This document shows positions 23,181 to 35,178 of a stretch of 64,000 nt of DNA, piece by piece (within the stretch, counting starts at the first letter, position 1; every line of letters starts with the position of its first letter). The translations under genes were made by a program, and so were the position numbers. Under the pieces are notes generated by a model. It was not told the DNA's origin. It worked only from the letters and a program-made list of their open reading frames with translations, and did no database searches. Source of the DNA: Gymnopus androsaceus JB14 (taxonomy: Eukaryota; Basidiomycota; Agaricomycetes; Agaricales; Omphalotaceae); contig ML769523.1 in NCBI GenBank assembly GCA_009733575.1, forward strand, positions 5,055-69,054. Reading direction: 5' to 3'.

Positions 23181-25538
23181 TTATTTCTTGAGAATACCAA
23201 TGAGAATGCTTGTGATCCATGTAGTAGGACAAGTGTGAGTTGAGATACACAAATTGATGAGATGGCAGAGTTTAACACTGTCTATTTTTACAATCTTCTT
23301 GCAGTGAATATCTTCAATTTCTGCTGCACTTATGCCTGGATGCTTTTGAATCTCAATTTTTGTACCATCAGTATCCCCCACAGTGAATGGGGAGTCAAAG
23401 AACTGTTCCATAGTGATGTCAGCTAAGGTTTCCAGATACAATTTAATAAACTGCAAATAAATCATAAATTGCATTGAATTGTATTGAAAAACAAACTGGG
23501 TAAAGATGTACTGATTCACAATTTAAACTCACTACAATTCATGATTTATTAAACAAGGGGGTCCGGGCCGGGAAATCCTGTACCGGGGGTAGGTAGGGTG
23601 GGTCCATCATGAGGCCTAAAAAATATTTTTTGACTGACCCTCAAAATGCATTTTTGTGATGTCCAAATTTGAAATGAGTCAAATAAGCTTGAGAAATGCC
23701 TGAAAAGTATATTTAGACCAGCTACATTGTGTAGAGTGAGTATAAGTATACCTTTTTATTGCCTTTTTAGGTCATTTCATGAGTGCTTACAGTTCTTGAC
23801 CTTAACTAATATATTTTGAGATATATGGCATCCAGAGTGAGGTGGAGAGTTTACAAAGGCTAATTAGTTATGTTACATGTAGAGCATGTACAAAGGGCAA
23901 ACGACCAAGGGGGTCTGAAAAAAATATTAAATTACACCATGCCGAAAAATATTTCAAGGGCCTCGGAGGGGCAACCACCCACCCACGCAACACCCACGTG
24001 ATGTCTGATATACCATATATGGTAATAATCTTATCTATAACTTTACAAATCTTGATGACATATGAAGATGACCTCATAGATATCTCCCGCTGATGCCTAT
24101 TTCTAGGCTTAATATTTCTATTTGGCATATATCAACTACAGATGAATACCTATAACAATTACCAATAGCATATTTAACCCTTCAAAGCTCTCAGAGCCTC
24201 TGAAAGATAGGTTTGAAAAAAAATTTAGTGGCCTCTCAGCAGCAACCAACCACCCACCATAGTGTAATGGACTGTAATTCCGGTACCCCCTTGCAAACGA
24301 CCAGCACAGTAAGGTGAAATGGTAATCTCATAGGTCACACCCCCAAACAAAGTGCTCAAAATGGTACAGTATTGGGAGTATGGACTTCACTTGCTACTAT
24401 GCTTGCTACTATGTAGTATCTTTAGTTTCCTGCAATTTGGTATGGTGTAAATTGGTTTAAACTAGTCTGTATCAGTTTAAACTTGAACTAATATAAATCA
24501 GATGTATCACCATGAATTGTATCAATTCACCAATTGTACTGATACAACTACATGGTTTATGCCAGTTCATATTTTTTTATGTATCAGTGCAATTCACAGT
24601 TTATTGGATTTAGGTCAAATAAATTGAATTGAATTGTATCTGGAAACCCTAATGTCAACCGTGACATTGGGAATTTCCTTGGCTGCTTGAGCATTCTGAC
24701 CATGATGTGCAGCATCAAAGGATTTTGGCAGTGTCTCTGGTGCATTCATGCACTCTTTGAAGACTGTTTTAAGCTGTGATATTGAAACAGGTGATTCTGC
24801 CACTTTTCCTTGAGCAAGTGTAATGAACTTTTTCCAGAATACTTATCAATGCCAAATTAGTTGCAGATGACTGAAACTCTTGAAGGTGTTTGTCTCGTCT
24901 CCAGAGCATCTGACTTCTGCCTCTATGTGCTGGGAGTGCAGCTCCTTCCTCCTGGTTATTTACTGTAGGTTTTGGGGGGCTTGGAGCATGGTTGGTAGTC
25001 ACTTTGGCTCTCCCATCTGCCACGGTTATTGGAAAAGGTAATTGGGCTGCAAGTGGAGCAGCCAAGGTATTGTACTTAGTGCACCACTGTTTGCAAGCTT
25101 GTGAGCTTCCTCATAGTGACCATTTGAGCAATAATTCTGGAGCAATATAAAGTGTATTGGGGCAGATCGCCTACAAATTGCTATTGTTATTGCTCTCAAT
25201 AAGTCACCATTGGCACAAGTCCATGTGCGTTTCATATTGCTCTCCATGTGAAGGGTAAGTGCCTCCACTATAAACACAGATTTGGTGTGAATGACAAGGC
25301 TGCGATCCAGGGGAAAATCCCGAAGCAGAACCCATACAGCCAAGAATGCCGTGAAGCGATACTGTGGTTCAAATTTTGGCAATAGCGTATCGTCGTCGAG
25401 TAGCTTTGACATTCTCGGGCATTCAGAAATGAAAACACGTTTCGACAACGTAAAAATGCTAACTATGTATACATCTATTCGTAGCTGATTTTGATTCAAA
25501 TGGAAATCCCTTTTTTTTTTCTCGTCTCCTCGTCCCAT
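23181..25538 (-). pseudogene. Retroelement remnant with RNase H-like then RT-like regions
   Basis: Reading on the minus strand, 25500-25100 encodes an RNase H-like region: LLPKFEPQYRFTAFLAVWVL, then LVIHTKSVFIVEAL (the place of the second catalytic Asp), MKRTWTCANGDLL, and NGHYEEAHKLANSGA. A linker follows (PFPITVADGRAKVTTNHAPS; KKFITLAQGKVAESPVSISQ). After an interruption by another element come FFDSPFTVGDTDG and CHLINLCISTHTCPTTWITS, which resembles the start of a non-LTR reverse transcriptase (TxW..L.G.LKK). Frameshifts occur near 24830 and the RT palm is missing. The family assignment is tentative; that the pieces are one broken gene is likely. Confidence 0.5.
23427..24648. mobile_element. 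1.2-kb inverted-repeat element inserted in the retroelement
   Basis: The ends are GGTTTCCAGATACAATT and its inverse AATTGTATCTGGAAACC, with CTAA target duplications at 23423-23426 and 24649-24652. Removing it rejoins the broken frame of the retroelement remnant (VTVD with LADITMEQFF). It encodes no transposase. An ACTGTACC-type terminus lies inside near 24361. Confidence 0.85.
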
Positions 25539-25568
25539 CCTTCCGTCAATTTATTGCGGCGTGCTAAA

Positions 25569-26654
25569 TTACTGCAAAGCCTTCCAAGCGGCGTAGTACA
25601 TAGGAAGGCCGTCGACGAGGCCGGGCTTGCTGGGCTGCCAGCCAAGAAGGGTACGAGCAAGGTAGGGACGGATGAGGGAAGTAGTACCGAGGGCAACCTC
25701 ATACACTGTATACAACACAGCAAATTCAGGAATACAGCGCGAAGTAAACAGATCAAAAACACGCACAGTTAGAGGGCTTGGTGTACTCGTACGGGCCCTT
25801 CGCACCCGAGACCTTGACGAGTGCAGCAAGGAAATCATCGGCACTCTCAGAGAACTCGTTGCAAGCATCGAAAATCACTCCACCAACAATGGGAGCCTTC
25901 TCGCAAGCACGGACGTACATATCCGCCAGATCGTCGGTGTGGATGAGTGCGTATCGGCCTCCGGGAGTACCAGGCCACGCGACACGTCCCTCAGACGCGC
26001 TCTTGAAAAGCGGAGCGAGAAGAGAGCCACCACGACCGTAGAGCAGGGCGGGACGGATGACGATTCCGTTGAGAACGGGGTCGTGAATGGTACGCTGTTC
26101 CTGGGCAGGACGCCAAGAAACGAGCTCTGCAGGGCCTCGGAGAGGGGTGCTGTCGGTGACGACGTCGTTGCGGTTGTCGCCGTGCACCCACGTACCGGAG
26201 GTGTAGATGTAGGTGAGTTTGGGAGCATGGTCGGGACGAGAAGCTTTGGCTTTAGCGGAAACAGCGGCGAGGGTGGTGTGGGAGAGCTGCTTGACATCAG
26301 CTGTGCCTCCGACAGCGTCGATCACCACATCGAGGTCTTTGACAATGTCCACCCATGCGGCGGGGTTCCCGATCTCACCTACGACGGGGACAACTAGATG
26401 GGGATAATTGGATGGGGCAGATCAAGAATTAGATTGAATCGAGCGCGATGAAGATTGAGTTACGCACTTTCTTCGCCAGCAAGGACCTTGGCTTTCTCTT
26501 GAGAACGCGTGAGTCCGTAGACAAAGTGACCAGCGCGTACGAGTGCTTGGGCGGCGGGAAAGCCGATGAAGCCAGATGCACTATCGTGAAATCAGTTCAG
26601 ATGTGAAGCAAAATCATTGGATGTTAACACATACCCAAGGACCAAAACTTTCAT
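25569..26654 (-). CDS. NAD(P)-binding epimerase/dehydratase-like protein (extended SDR)
   Basis: The gene starts MKVLVLG, and after a first intron continues ASGFIGFPAAQALVRAGH, giving the Rossmann motif GASGFIG of extended short-chain dehydrogenases. Further blocks are DLDVVIDAVGG, LTYIYTSGTWVHGD, IRPALLYGRGGSLL and YALIHTDDLADMYVRACE. The last exon reads RTLLGWQPSKPGLVDGLP and ends at 25569. The length, about 310-320 residues, fits the family of fungal atypical extended SDRs of unknown substrate. The usual YxxxK pair is not obvious: the tyrosine of the YIYTS block may stand in, so the reaction is uncertain. It lies 5.3 kb from the P450 across transposon debris, so membership of the biosynthetic cluster is doubtful. 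Confidence 0.85.
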
Positions 26655-26934
26655 TTTGAGTTATCGAGTTTTCAAGGTAGGATTGAGTGGATAAGAAGTG
26701 TTGTCTGGTCTCGGCGACGGTCTTGAGAGTGTTTATATACCGAAATGGACCCCACCCAAATTCCGTGCACATAGTCAAAACGTGTAGAGCACTGATTAAA
26801 TCTAGGACCCCGGTGACATCATACCGGGTGATTTCCGCTGGGGTCCCTCGGTTCCCTTCCAGAGCGCTTAAAATGAATCCGAGGGAGCACCGAGGGTGGC
26901 CATAGAGTCTTCTTGGCCGACCGTTGTCGAGGAG

Positions 26935-27110
26935 TCACACTGCCAATAATTATGCTTCACCATACTGAAGCATTGTGTGAGATAAAATATTCCAATACAT
27001 ATGCAAAGTGTATTTTTTCAGACAAGTATAGAACATACATATTTCAATGGACTAATGAAGGATTTAAATTGGAGTTAGATTCCAACCTTGTGAATTTCAA
27101 GGGGCTGCAA
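26935..27110 (+). repeat. Partial copy of the TCACACC MITE
   Basis: Begins TCACACTGCCAATAATTATG and follows the first ~170 bases of the element at 22496 with scattered changes, then diverges. No right terminus is seen. Confidence 0.65.
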
Positions 27111-27277
27111 AAAATAAGCGCCCAACCGGGGTTTGGTTAGTTAGTGACTGTTAGTCCGGCTGTCAGGCCTGAAAATTTTTTTTTTTGACACCCCTTCTAA
27201 ATGAGTGATTTGGGCAACTTTTGGGGCCTCCTTAGTCCATTGCATTTACCACCAGATGTCTGATTGAGTTATTAGAT

Positions 27278-27544
27278 ACTGTACCATTTTGATCGATTCG
27301 GCGGTCACGGGCCACGGAGGCCTTCTGACGTGCCGAAATTTGACCAGGTCACAGGTCACATTTCGAAAGTGCCGGAAATTTTTGGGGTGACACACTCAAA
27401 ATTGCCTCAAAAACGCAAATTTTGGGTCAAAAATGTCGAAATTTTGCTGGGGTCACGCGGCTCCACCGCGAGGTGCCGAATCCAAAATTTCGTCAGGCCA
27501 GTCACGGTCACAGGGGCCTGCCGAATCGATTGAAATGGTACAGT
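27278..27544. mobile_element. MITE, ACTGTACC family
   Basis: A 267-bp element with near-perfect inverted ends of about 25 bp (ACTGTACCATTTTGATCGAT and its inverse with two changes). The interior repeats GGTCAC and AAATTTTGG motifs. Related termini occur at 24361 and at both ends of 36724-37090. Confidence 0.75.
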
Positions 27545-28200
27545 AGTACCAAGATCCAACACTTCAGTCATTGAAGACTTCAGTGATGATATTTTTTTTA
27601 AAAGTGTCCCTTGAAGATTCATACTGCATATAGTCCATAGATATCACAAAAAAGTTTAGGATAATCCAACTGGTGGCTCTGAGGCAAAAATATTCAATAT
27701 CTAATCTTGATATACTATACTTATATGGTGTGTGGGAACACGTAGTTAGTTAGTCCGACTAAAAGGCTGGTTCCGAAAAGTTCGACCTGCAGTCAACTTT
27801 TCGAAAGTTTGCAACCCCGGGCCTTGGGTATCCTACTAACAAGTCTTTATCTTAGCCCTCGAATATTCCCGGTACCTCAATGAGATACCGGAGCATGCTC
27901 AACTACTGCAACTGCCCGAGTTAACTCGTCAGTTCTTGTATGAACAGCTATCAGGGAGTCCCGGTGATGATGTTGACTTTGAGATTTGCCCGGAGATGTC
28001 TTTTATGCTGCCGTCGCAATGTACTATGCACCCAGCAACAATGCAGGTATCTGCGGCATGCATCGTGAACGGATTCGTTGCAACCCTTCATAGTATGGGC
28101 ATCCACGAAATGACTCAGTTATGGTTGTAATGGATGAATCCTCCCTTGGGTTTCGGGGTATGAGTGCTGCTCATGTCCACCTTTTATTTTTATTTGTTCA
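27545..28200. other. No gene recognised
   Basis: Non-coding, with one 64-codon frame at 27936-28130 of no recognisable family. Confidence 0.4.
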
Positions 28201-29085
28201 CCAGTCATCACGAAACCCGCACAACAGTGTCCAATGGTGGTAATAGATGGTCATTGACCAATGCCATGGTAAATAGACTAGAAATATGTTGAAATTCTAG
28301 CAAGATGTAGGCAGTGTCTATTATAGCCATGCTGCTGGGCTATTGACACCCTTTCACCATCTTATCTAATAGTTGACACCATTTACCATTGATTTTAGCA
28401 ATTAACATCTTTCAACATTCCTCTAAGCCATTGGCATCTTTTCAACATCATTTTAAACCATTTACACCATCAACATTGACTCACCATTTCCTTTGGAATG
28501 CCTCTGAGGTGAGGCTCACACATGATATATATTATCTGAACTAACTCTAGCAGCTAAATACATAGATAATAGAGGAGAGGAAGTAGTTAAGTATTTACAT
28601 CTGAAAACCTATATAGGGCACTAAGAAGTCTTTGCTATAAATGGTGTCTTGGTGAAGTGGTTCCGCGGGCATGCGCGCAGCCACTTCCCTCGGCTCTAGG
28701 GTTCAGTTCTCGGACTTGGCAAATTTGAGAAATTCCAAAATATTGGGCAGGGATTGGTACTGTGTGGGCCAGTAGGAGTCCTGCTCACTATTATTTTTTA
28801 GTTTTGTTTTATGCCCCTTTGAAAGAAGCATAATCACCAATGCTAATTGAATCATTGATGTTGATTGAACAAAATGATGTTGAAAGATGTCAATTGCCTC
28901 CATTGTGTTGATGGTGTCAATTGCTCACCATAGTGTTTTCCTGGTGTCCAGGGATGGTGAGGGTTGACACTGTTTTACAACAGTGTCCACTACCAACATT
29001 ATGGTAGGATACTAACATCTTGGGGGATAATCAATAGTCAGTGCTGGGTAATAGACATATGCTGGGGGGTTTCATGATGCAGGGG
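28201..29085. mobile_element. Putative 0.88-kb inverted-repeat element
   Basis: The ends share CATCAYGAAACCC in inverted orientation (28208 and about 29070). The interior is rich in short repeats of the kind TTGACACC and ACCATTGACAT in both orientations. There is no coding capacity. The ends are imperfect, so the limits are uncertain. Confidence 0.4.
28643..28720 (+). other. tRNA-like Pol III promoter boxes (possible SINE head)
   Basis: TGGTGAAGTGG at 28650-28660 fits the A box (TRGYNNARNGG). GGTTCAGTTCT at 28700-28710 is close to the B box. The 39-base gap is typical of tRNA-derived promoters. The stretch cannot fold into a proper acceptor stem, so it is not a tRNA gene. GC content is much higher than its surroundings. 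Confidence 0.35.
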
Positions 29086-29265
29086 TACTGAGTATTTTTG
29101 TGCACTTTTGCATTGGTACAATACTTACGGATGATTCTGTAATACCAAAACAGGTATGTGGGTTGTTCGTCCGGGCTACCATGATAATGCCCGGCGACAT
29201 TGCCCACACCTTGCAGTTATCCATCTGGAGACTGTTTTGCAAGGTATTCATCTTATACCTGCCTA

Positions 29266-30053
29266 CATCAGCAAAACCTGGGTGGTCTCCAGAGATCTCC
29301 AGAGCACCTGGAGCGTCTGGAGCAGCTGGAGCAAGGTACCCTATTCCAGAGACCAATATAAACCTCTGGAGACCTCTGGAGACCTCTGGAGACCTCCCGA
29401 AAGCTATTCAGAAGTTTCCATGGTGTGTCGTAACCATGCATTGGTAATATAAATTTTGATACTCAAGATTGTCACGATTATAGGCACATCACAGATTTCA
29501 GTGTTACGTAGTACTTACTAGTAAACAACAAGTATTATTTGACAAGCTTTCCACAAGTTCCGAGTCCCCCCTCCAATGTTCGATACTCTTCTTGCCTGCT
29601 CTCGAGTCTCAGCCCCACACAAAATGTTCTACATTTCTGGTAGTCAGCTTCAGAAAAAACATTGTATGAAGAATTGAAGATGAAACTTACAGCAAGAGGA
29701 TAGTACTGCGACAAAGGGAGAAGAAAAAAAAATACAAGAAGTTTGTCGAAGCTTGAAAGTTGAAAGTCGTGCATTTTATATGACTTCCTGACAGTTTACA
29801 ACATGTTGATGACACGAGGAGTTGCTGACAGCAACCATCATTATGTCAAGGGCACCCAAGGCCATCATTTTTGGAGCTAGTCTCGCTGTCAGCCAGACTA
29901 GCTCCATAAGAGGAAAGTCCAATCATTCTCAAAGTGCCATCAAGCAGCTTCGTTCTCTCCAGAGTCTCTGGAGCTCTCTGGAGCTCTCTGGAGACCTATT
30001 CATTTCTCCGGATGCCTCCAAGACCTCCAGCGAAAATACGGGTTTTGCTGATG
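29266..30053. mobile_element. MITE with CATCAGCAAAACC ends and CTGGAG repeats (copy 1)
   Basis: A 788-bp element with terminal inverted repeats CATCAGCAAAACC, flanked by TA on both sides (29264-29265 and 30054-30055), as in mariner-like elements. Both subterminal regions carry arrays of CTCTGGAGAC and CTCCAGAG. It encodes nothing. A second copy starts at 40931. Confidence 0.8.
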
Positions 30054-30055
30054 TA

Positions 30056-31259
30056 TGAACATTGTCCTGTACCTTGCCAGCTCAAGTATTATAATAGTTT
30101 AGATGTTTCTACTGCTTTCCATGTTAATAGGCTTGCATCCTACCACTCTAATGAAATTGATTATTAAAATAGTGGTCACTTTGAACTCAAAATTCCATAC
30201 AAGCCAATAGATGTATGGAGAAATTTTGATCAAATTGTTGCTTTATGGTATGGAAGGTATGGCGGCTATGCACTCATGCTCTCATGAATTTCCCAACTTG
30301 CTGATGCACATTCTTGTCGACACCTTTGCTACCTACTCGCTCACCATGCACTCAGGCGTGAATGAACAGGGCGGGATGATGCATCTTGGCAAGGACAAGA
30401 GAAGACAAGAGAATGGAAGATCATCGATTCGATTAAACACAGTTTGAACTAGCTAGAGCAAGCCACAGATGCGAATCTGTATATGGAATGAAAGCACACT
30501 GGTATGGACTCTGACGCGAAGTTCGCGAACTAAGTGGTGATTGATACAGCTTCGTGATGGAGAGGCGAAGGAGCACTTCCGTCACCCAGCCCGAGCACAA
30601 AGCAAAACTTCGAACGATTACACAGTTCTCAATATATGCTTGATATGGACCAGTGAAAGACGCTCTTTTGGGCGCTCTGCACATTCTGACGTTGATGAGT
30701 TCAATGTGTTTGCAGGCTCACAAATTCCACCGGTCAAGAACTTGTCAGAACTGTTTTTCACGAAGCAAATATGGGCAACTCGGAGTCAAAGTTCTTCTTG
30801 TCCTTCCCATAGAATTGTTGACTATCATATCCATCTTTGTAACGAGAATGCAAGGCGAGGATCTTGATTGATTCACGCTGATCTGAAAGAGGGAGTTGAT
30901 ATTGCAACAACGAATGTGGACTTGCAAGACAATCCAGTCCGGAGAGAGCTTTAGAGTCGCAGAGCAATTTAGCGCTCAGATAGACCTGAACTCAGACTGA
31001 GTCTGGAAAAACACTTGTATAAGGTATGAGGTATGTTTGTTGTCTTGAGAATGTCTGCACAAACTGCACATTACAGATTCAAGCCCTGCAGACTGTAGTC
31101 TCGCAAAACGCAAGAGTTTGAACAAAGTCATTTTTGTACAAAGTGAACAAGTCCCATTAAATACAGCTCATTTGCTATTCTTCCGTCTAATTTATACAGT
31201 GAAAGCCTTGAGAATAGAACACCGTCAGTTCATTTCACGAATCTGCATATCGAAGAAGA
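30056..31259. other. No gene recognised
   Basis: Unique-looking intergenic DNA downstream of the SDR. Overlapping short frames on both strands at 30433-30967 have no family resemblance. Confidence 0.4.
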
Positions 31260-32061
31260 TCAACATACCCCATTGACCTTGATATTCTGCCCCGAAACCC
31301 AACCAGCGCTCGGGCTAGCAAGGAATGCCACGACAGGCGCTATCTCCTCTGGCTTTCCAATCCGTTTGAACGGGTTGAGACCCGCAATGAAGTTAATAAC
31401 CTGCTCGGGCTTGCCATCACGGAAGAGTGGTGTGTCGACGGGTCCAGGAGACACGACGTTTACGGTGATACCGCGCGTGCCGAGATCTTTGGCTAATGAA
31501 CGAGCAGCCTGTTCAATAGCGCCTTTCGAAGCTACGTAGACGAGAGAATTCGGGAGGACAGTGCTTGCGACTGTTAAAGAGGTTGAGAGGAAGATGATTC
31601 GGCTTCCTGTGGCACATACGAATTTGTTAATGGATGTATTGAATACGAGAAGCGAAACACGAACCTTCGGTCATGAGTGGTGCTGCAGCCTTGACGAGGA
31701 ACAAAGGCCCTTTGACGTTGATGTTCATATGATTGTCAAAGAACGCCTCGTCAACATCTGCGAGGACCTTGCTGCCCATAATCCCAGCATTCAGTACGAG
31801 GATATCGATACGTCCAAACTCCTTTAACGCCGCGTCGAGAAGCGTCTGCGCGCCAGCAATCGTAGAGACATCTGCTTTACACGAAGCGGCTTTTCCGGGA
31901 CCTTTAGAGTTGATTTGGGAGACGACGGATGCGGCTGCGTCGGCGTTACCGACATAGTTGACCATCACCATTGCACCTTCGCTCGCAAGGTGGATGGCAA
32001 TGGAAGCACCGATGGAGCGGGACGAGCCGGTGACAATGGCAGCTTTTCCAGTGAGAGACAT
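31260..32061 (-). CDS. Short-chain dehydrogenase/reductase, 3-oxoacyl-reductase type
   Basis: Classical SDR of about 250 residues in two main exons. It starts MSLTGKAAIVTGSSRSIGAS (cofactor motif TGxxxxIG at residues 12-19), then LVLNAGIMGS (NAG motif). After an intron at about 31610-31670 come the catalytic serine in FLSTSLTV and the YVASKG pair (Tyr and Lys, near 31530), SPGPVDTPLF and PSAGWVSGQNIKVNG. The frame closes at 31260 after KVNGVC; family members usually end VNGG-x-x, so a last short exon may be used instead. Its substrate is unknown. It is isolated among repeats between the two arms of the duplication, and a role in the PKS pathway is only possible. Confidence 0.88.
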
Positions 32062-33195
32062 GGCGTGAGCTTGACTCGATTGCTAGACTATGAAGAGCAG
32101 GGGTTTGCGTTCGGAAACGTATGAGGTATAGAAAGTTACGAAGCGGACAACGGCTGGTATATGAGTGAGCCCTTCAATGAATATTTGAACGCCGGTGTAT
32201 AACTATCGGATCGATAGGTGGAACCTAGACCCTCCCAAAACTCCGAAAGCCTAGCTGGTATCAAATACGAATGCATAGCTCCCCGAGCTGAGGGAATGAG
32301 TCAGCACTGAGTTAACACTGAGACAGACCAAAAACTCACGTTCTCCTTCTTGTGATTCCATTCTTTAAAGCAGCAACGACTACCGATTATCATTGAGCTC
32401 ATGTCGATTCTGTCGATGGTCGTATAGAATCGTGAAGCCGGCACAGCCTCGGATACGCTCCACAGATGAAGCGAAAGTCATTGTTTTGAAGACCTCAGGC
32501 CTCAGGAGGAATTGCCTCGAGAGCGGATCACGAGCAAAAACTTTCAACGGGCACTTCAAATAGAAAGAAAGGCCTGGACTTGAGAGAAAATCGGTTGCCG
32601 GTTCACAGCTCGTGTAGAATGCAGCTTGAGTACCATTCTAGGAGGTATCCTTTGATGTTCAAATGCCAAAGGATCGAACACGCTGTCCATGACTCAGGCA
32701 TTTAGTCACGTGTAGCTCACCTCCATGAATTTTCTCCAGAGTCGGGATCCCGCGGTCCTCTGTATGCTCATCGCACAGTATCTCATAAGATAGGGAAGGT
32801 ACATCGCCGACTAACGTCATGTGGTGAGGTCACATTGTGACTGATTCAACCGAATCGGGACAAATTCTTCTCGAAACCCACTCTTAATGTATTATAATAT
32901 TCTGTACGCCTTCCACAACGTTTTTGGGACCTAGCAAACTCAGATATAGGTCTGATTATATCATATCCGGAAGGATTTCCCCTTCCACTCACTTCTTGTC
33001 AAGTAATCAACCGAGAAGTACCAAAATTGTGCCCATTCTACAACTCAAAGAGCGGCGAAGGCTTTTAGAAAGTAAAGTGAGTAGAGAAATTATGTAAACC
33101 AACAGCGTATCCATTCATAAAGTGACGGGAACGATTTGCAAAGCTGCGATGGGTGTTTGTGAGTTAAAATGTAAACTCTAGCTGGGTCTAATCAC
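32062..33195. other. No gene recognised
   Basis: Upstream region of the SDR, then DNA with no open frame of note and no repeat I could pair within the window. Confidence 0.45.
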
Positions 33196-35178
33196 TTACC
33201 GGCGCATTGACAGGATAGGAACAGCTGCCAATGCATCTATTGCATTCTTCATCAAAACATCTTCATGCGAGGAGTCGGGATTACAGCGATAGACTTGCTT
33301 GGCATAGCCCCAGCATTGCTCTATGAAATTCAGCTTGCAGTGGAACTTCGGCAAGAAAAGGACCTCGACACCATGAGCTTTGCAAGCTGTCTCAAGAATG
33401 GAGTCTACACTCTCGAAATCTGGTTGATTGAACAAGATACGGTGCAGACAACAATCAGTTGCACCCTCCGTGCATTTGAATCTTTTGCACTCGGCATTCT
33501 TTATGCGTCCCTTTGAGTCCTTCATATCAACACTGCGTTCTTGAAGAATAACTGTCATGCCTTTGAACATTCCCGCCTGTTCATGACCTTCAGGGAAGTA
33601 AAGATCCTGACGGCTGCCATCAGGAAGCTGACCTGGGCCCATGTGAATCTTAGCCTTTTTCAACAAGCTATTAGAGTGGTAGACTAGATTTCCACTTGCA
33701 TCCCGTTCAGTGACTTTGATGAGCCAAGTTCGAGTATTTTTAGGCATGTGCCGTGCAGATAATGAGCCTTCAGGATGTTTCAGGTGAATAGTCGCATTGT
33801 CGTATACAAGAACATGCTGATATTTGGGATAGTCATTCTTCAGAATATCTATCGCATCATTTGCCTGGGCTATGATGTCCTCAGATATAAAATAACCATC
33901 TCAATTCTTGCCAGGCTTCATGATCCATCATGCATTTTGGCTTCCATTGCGTGAGATTAGCGAATTGTGCTTGGCTGACACATATTCTGCCACCGTTAGT
34001 GAATGACCTTCACCTTTAGTGTATGGCTTTGCAGGTGCATTTTTATGATACCATGTCTGGTGGTTGCAATCGTGTGCGTAGAAGATGGATTCATCATGAA
34101 ATTGGACCATGACAGGATTTGGTGGTGCATCCCCTTCCGGTTCACCATCATTCAAAAAGTTCTGCATCTGCGATTCGAGTTCCTCCCATTGGGGAACTTC
34201 TTATCCCAATAATACACAATATCTGCCCACTCATGGACATCCACATATTGACCCTTGTTTGCCTCTTTATAGCAATATCGAAAGGACACAAAGATAGCAC
34301 CTTGCTGTCTAAACAGTGATTTTCTTTTCAATCTCATGCTTCTCTACCATCTCCAGGCTTGCTAGAAAGGTAACAAGTTTCTCTGCAGTGATCTCTGTCC
34401 CGAGCGATTGCAGATACTTGTTCACATCAGCTGCTATATCCTCATTGCCAAGCATAGATTTGTTCCAGTTCCCATATGGATTGATTGGCAACACCTTTTG
34501 GTCAATAATGTACTGACAAGAAAGTTGCCAGAGCTGACAAGTGCAATGTCTTCCGATGCCCAATGCGACTGCTGCAGTGAACAATGCTGCTGCCCAGGCC
34601 CTATAAGTTGTCTTTGTCATACATGGGTCTGTGTATAAACTAAGGAGCACTCTCATTCCTTCAAGTCCTATGTGCATAAAGCAGTCAAAATTTGGAGCAT
34701 AGTACCCCCCACTTTTCCCTCGGGACTTTCCTCAAAGAAGTATCAAGATGTCTTTGAGACCACTCTTTGCTTGGTCAATAGTTGGAGCCTCTTGAAGCTT
34801 CCCTGAATGTGCCAAGAACTCACATTCCATCCACTAAACAAAAGATAGTTGTGGTTCTGCAATTTTGTCAACTTCTGGGGATGGTGATTCTGGGCATGTC
34901 TGAGTGACAGCGGGAAAGTCAGGGAATGGCGCTGAAGTGCTCAAGGGAATGTCAGGGAATGTTCTTGGGCTGGGACAACATGTGGTAGATGGGCCAGGTT
35001 CGAGCTCAATGTCTTCATCATCTGGTCCAAGAAGAATTGCAACCTGTGAATGTAGGCCTTTCTGGGCTTCAGATGCCTTCTTTTCTAGGTACAAGATGTT
35101 GTCCTCATCAATGCTATCTTCAATGGAAACACTGCGGGATATCATTGGGAATGGTATACTCTGCACCTGAAACTGCAT
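33196..35178 (-). pseudogene. DDE-type transposase with a premature stop
   Basis: Minus-strand exons encode a basidiomycete DDE-superfamily (IS630-like) transposase. The N-terminal part is Pro/Ser/Asp-rich (34834-35178). It is followed by a helical region (34309-34677), the first catalytic Asp in VQFHDESIFYAHDCNHQTWY (about 34070-34125), the second in LVYDNATIHLKHPEGS (about 33780-33825), and the glutamate in HCKLNFIEQCWGYAK (about 33300-33340). A TGA interrupts GKN-stop-DGYFISED near 33900; otherwise the catalytic half reads openly to 33196. Terminal repeats were not identified. It appears recently disabled. Confidence 0.75.

Noticed and set aside
25672..26407. A 241-codon plus-strand frame, longer than any single exon of the gene opposite
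   Set aside because: Antisense to the epimerase-like gene, which has the Rossmann motif and proper introns.
29266..30053. CTCTGGAGAC arrays as a coding or zinc-finger-like repeat
   Set aside because: They are subterminal repeats of a MITE with TA flanks, and occur at the same places in the second copy.
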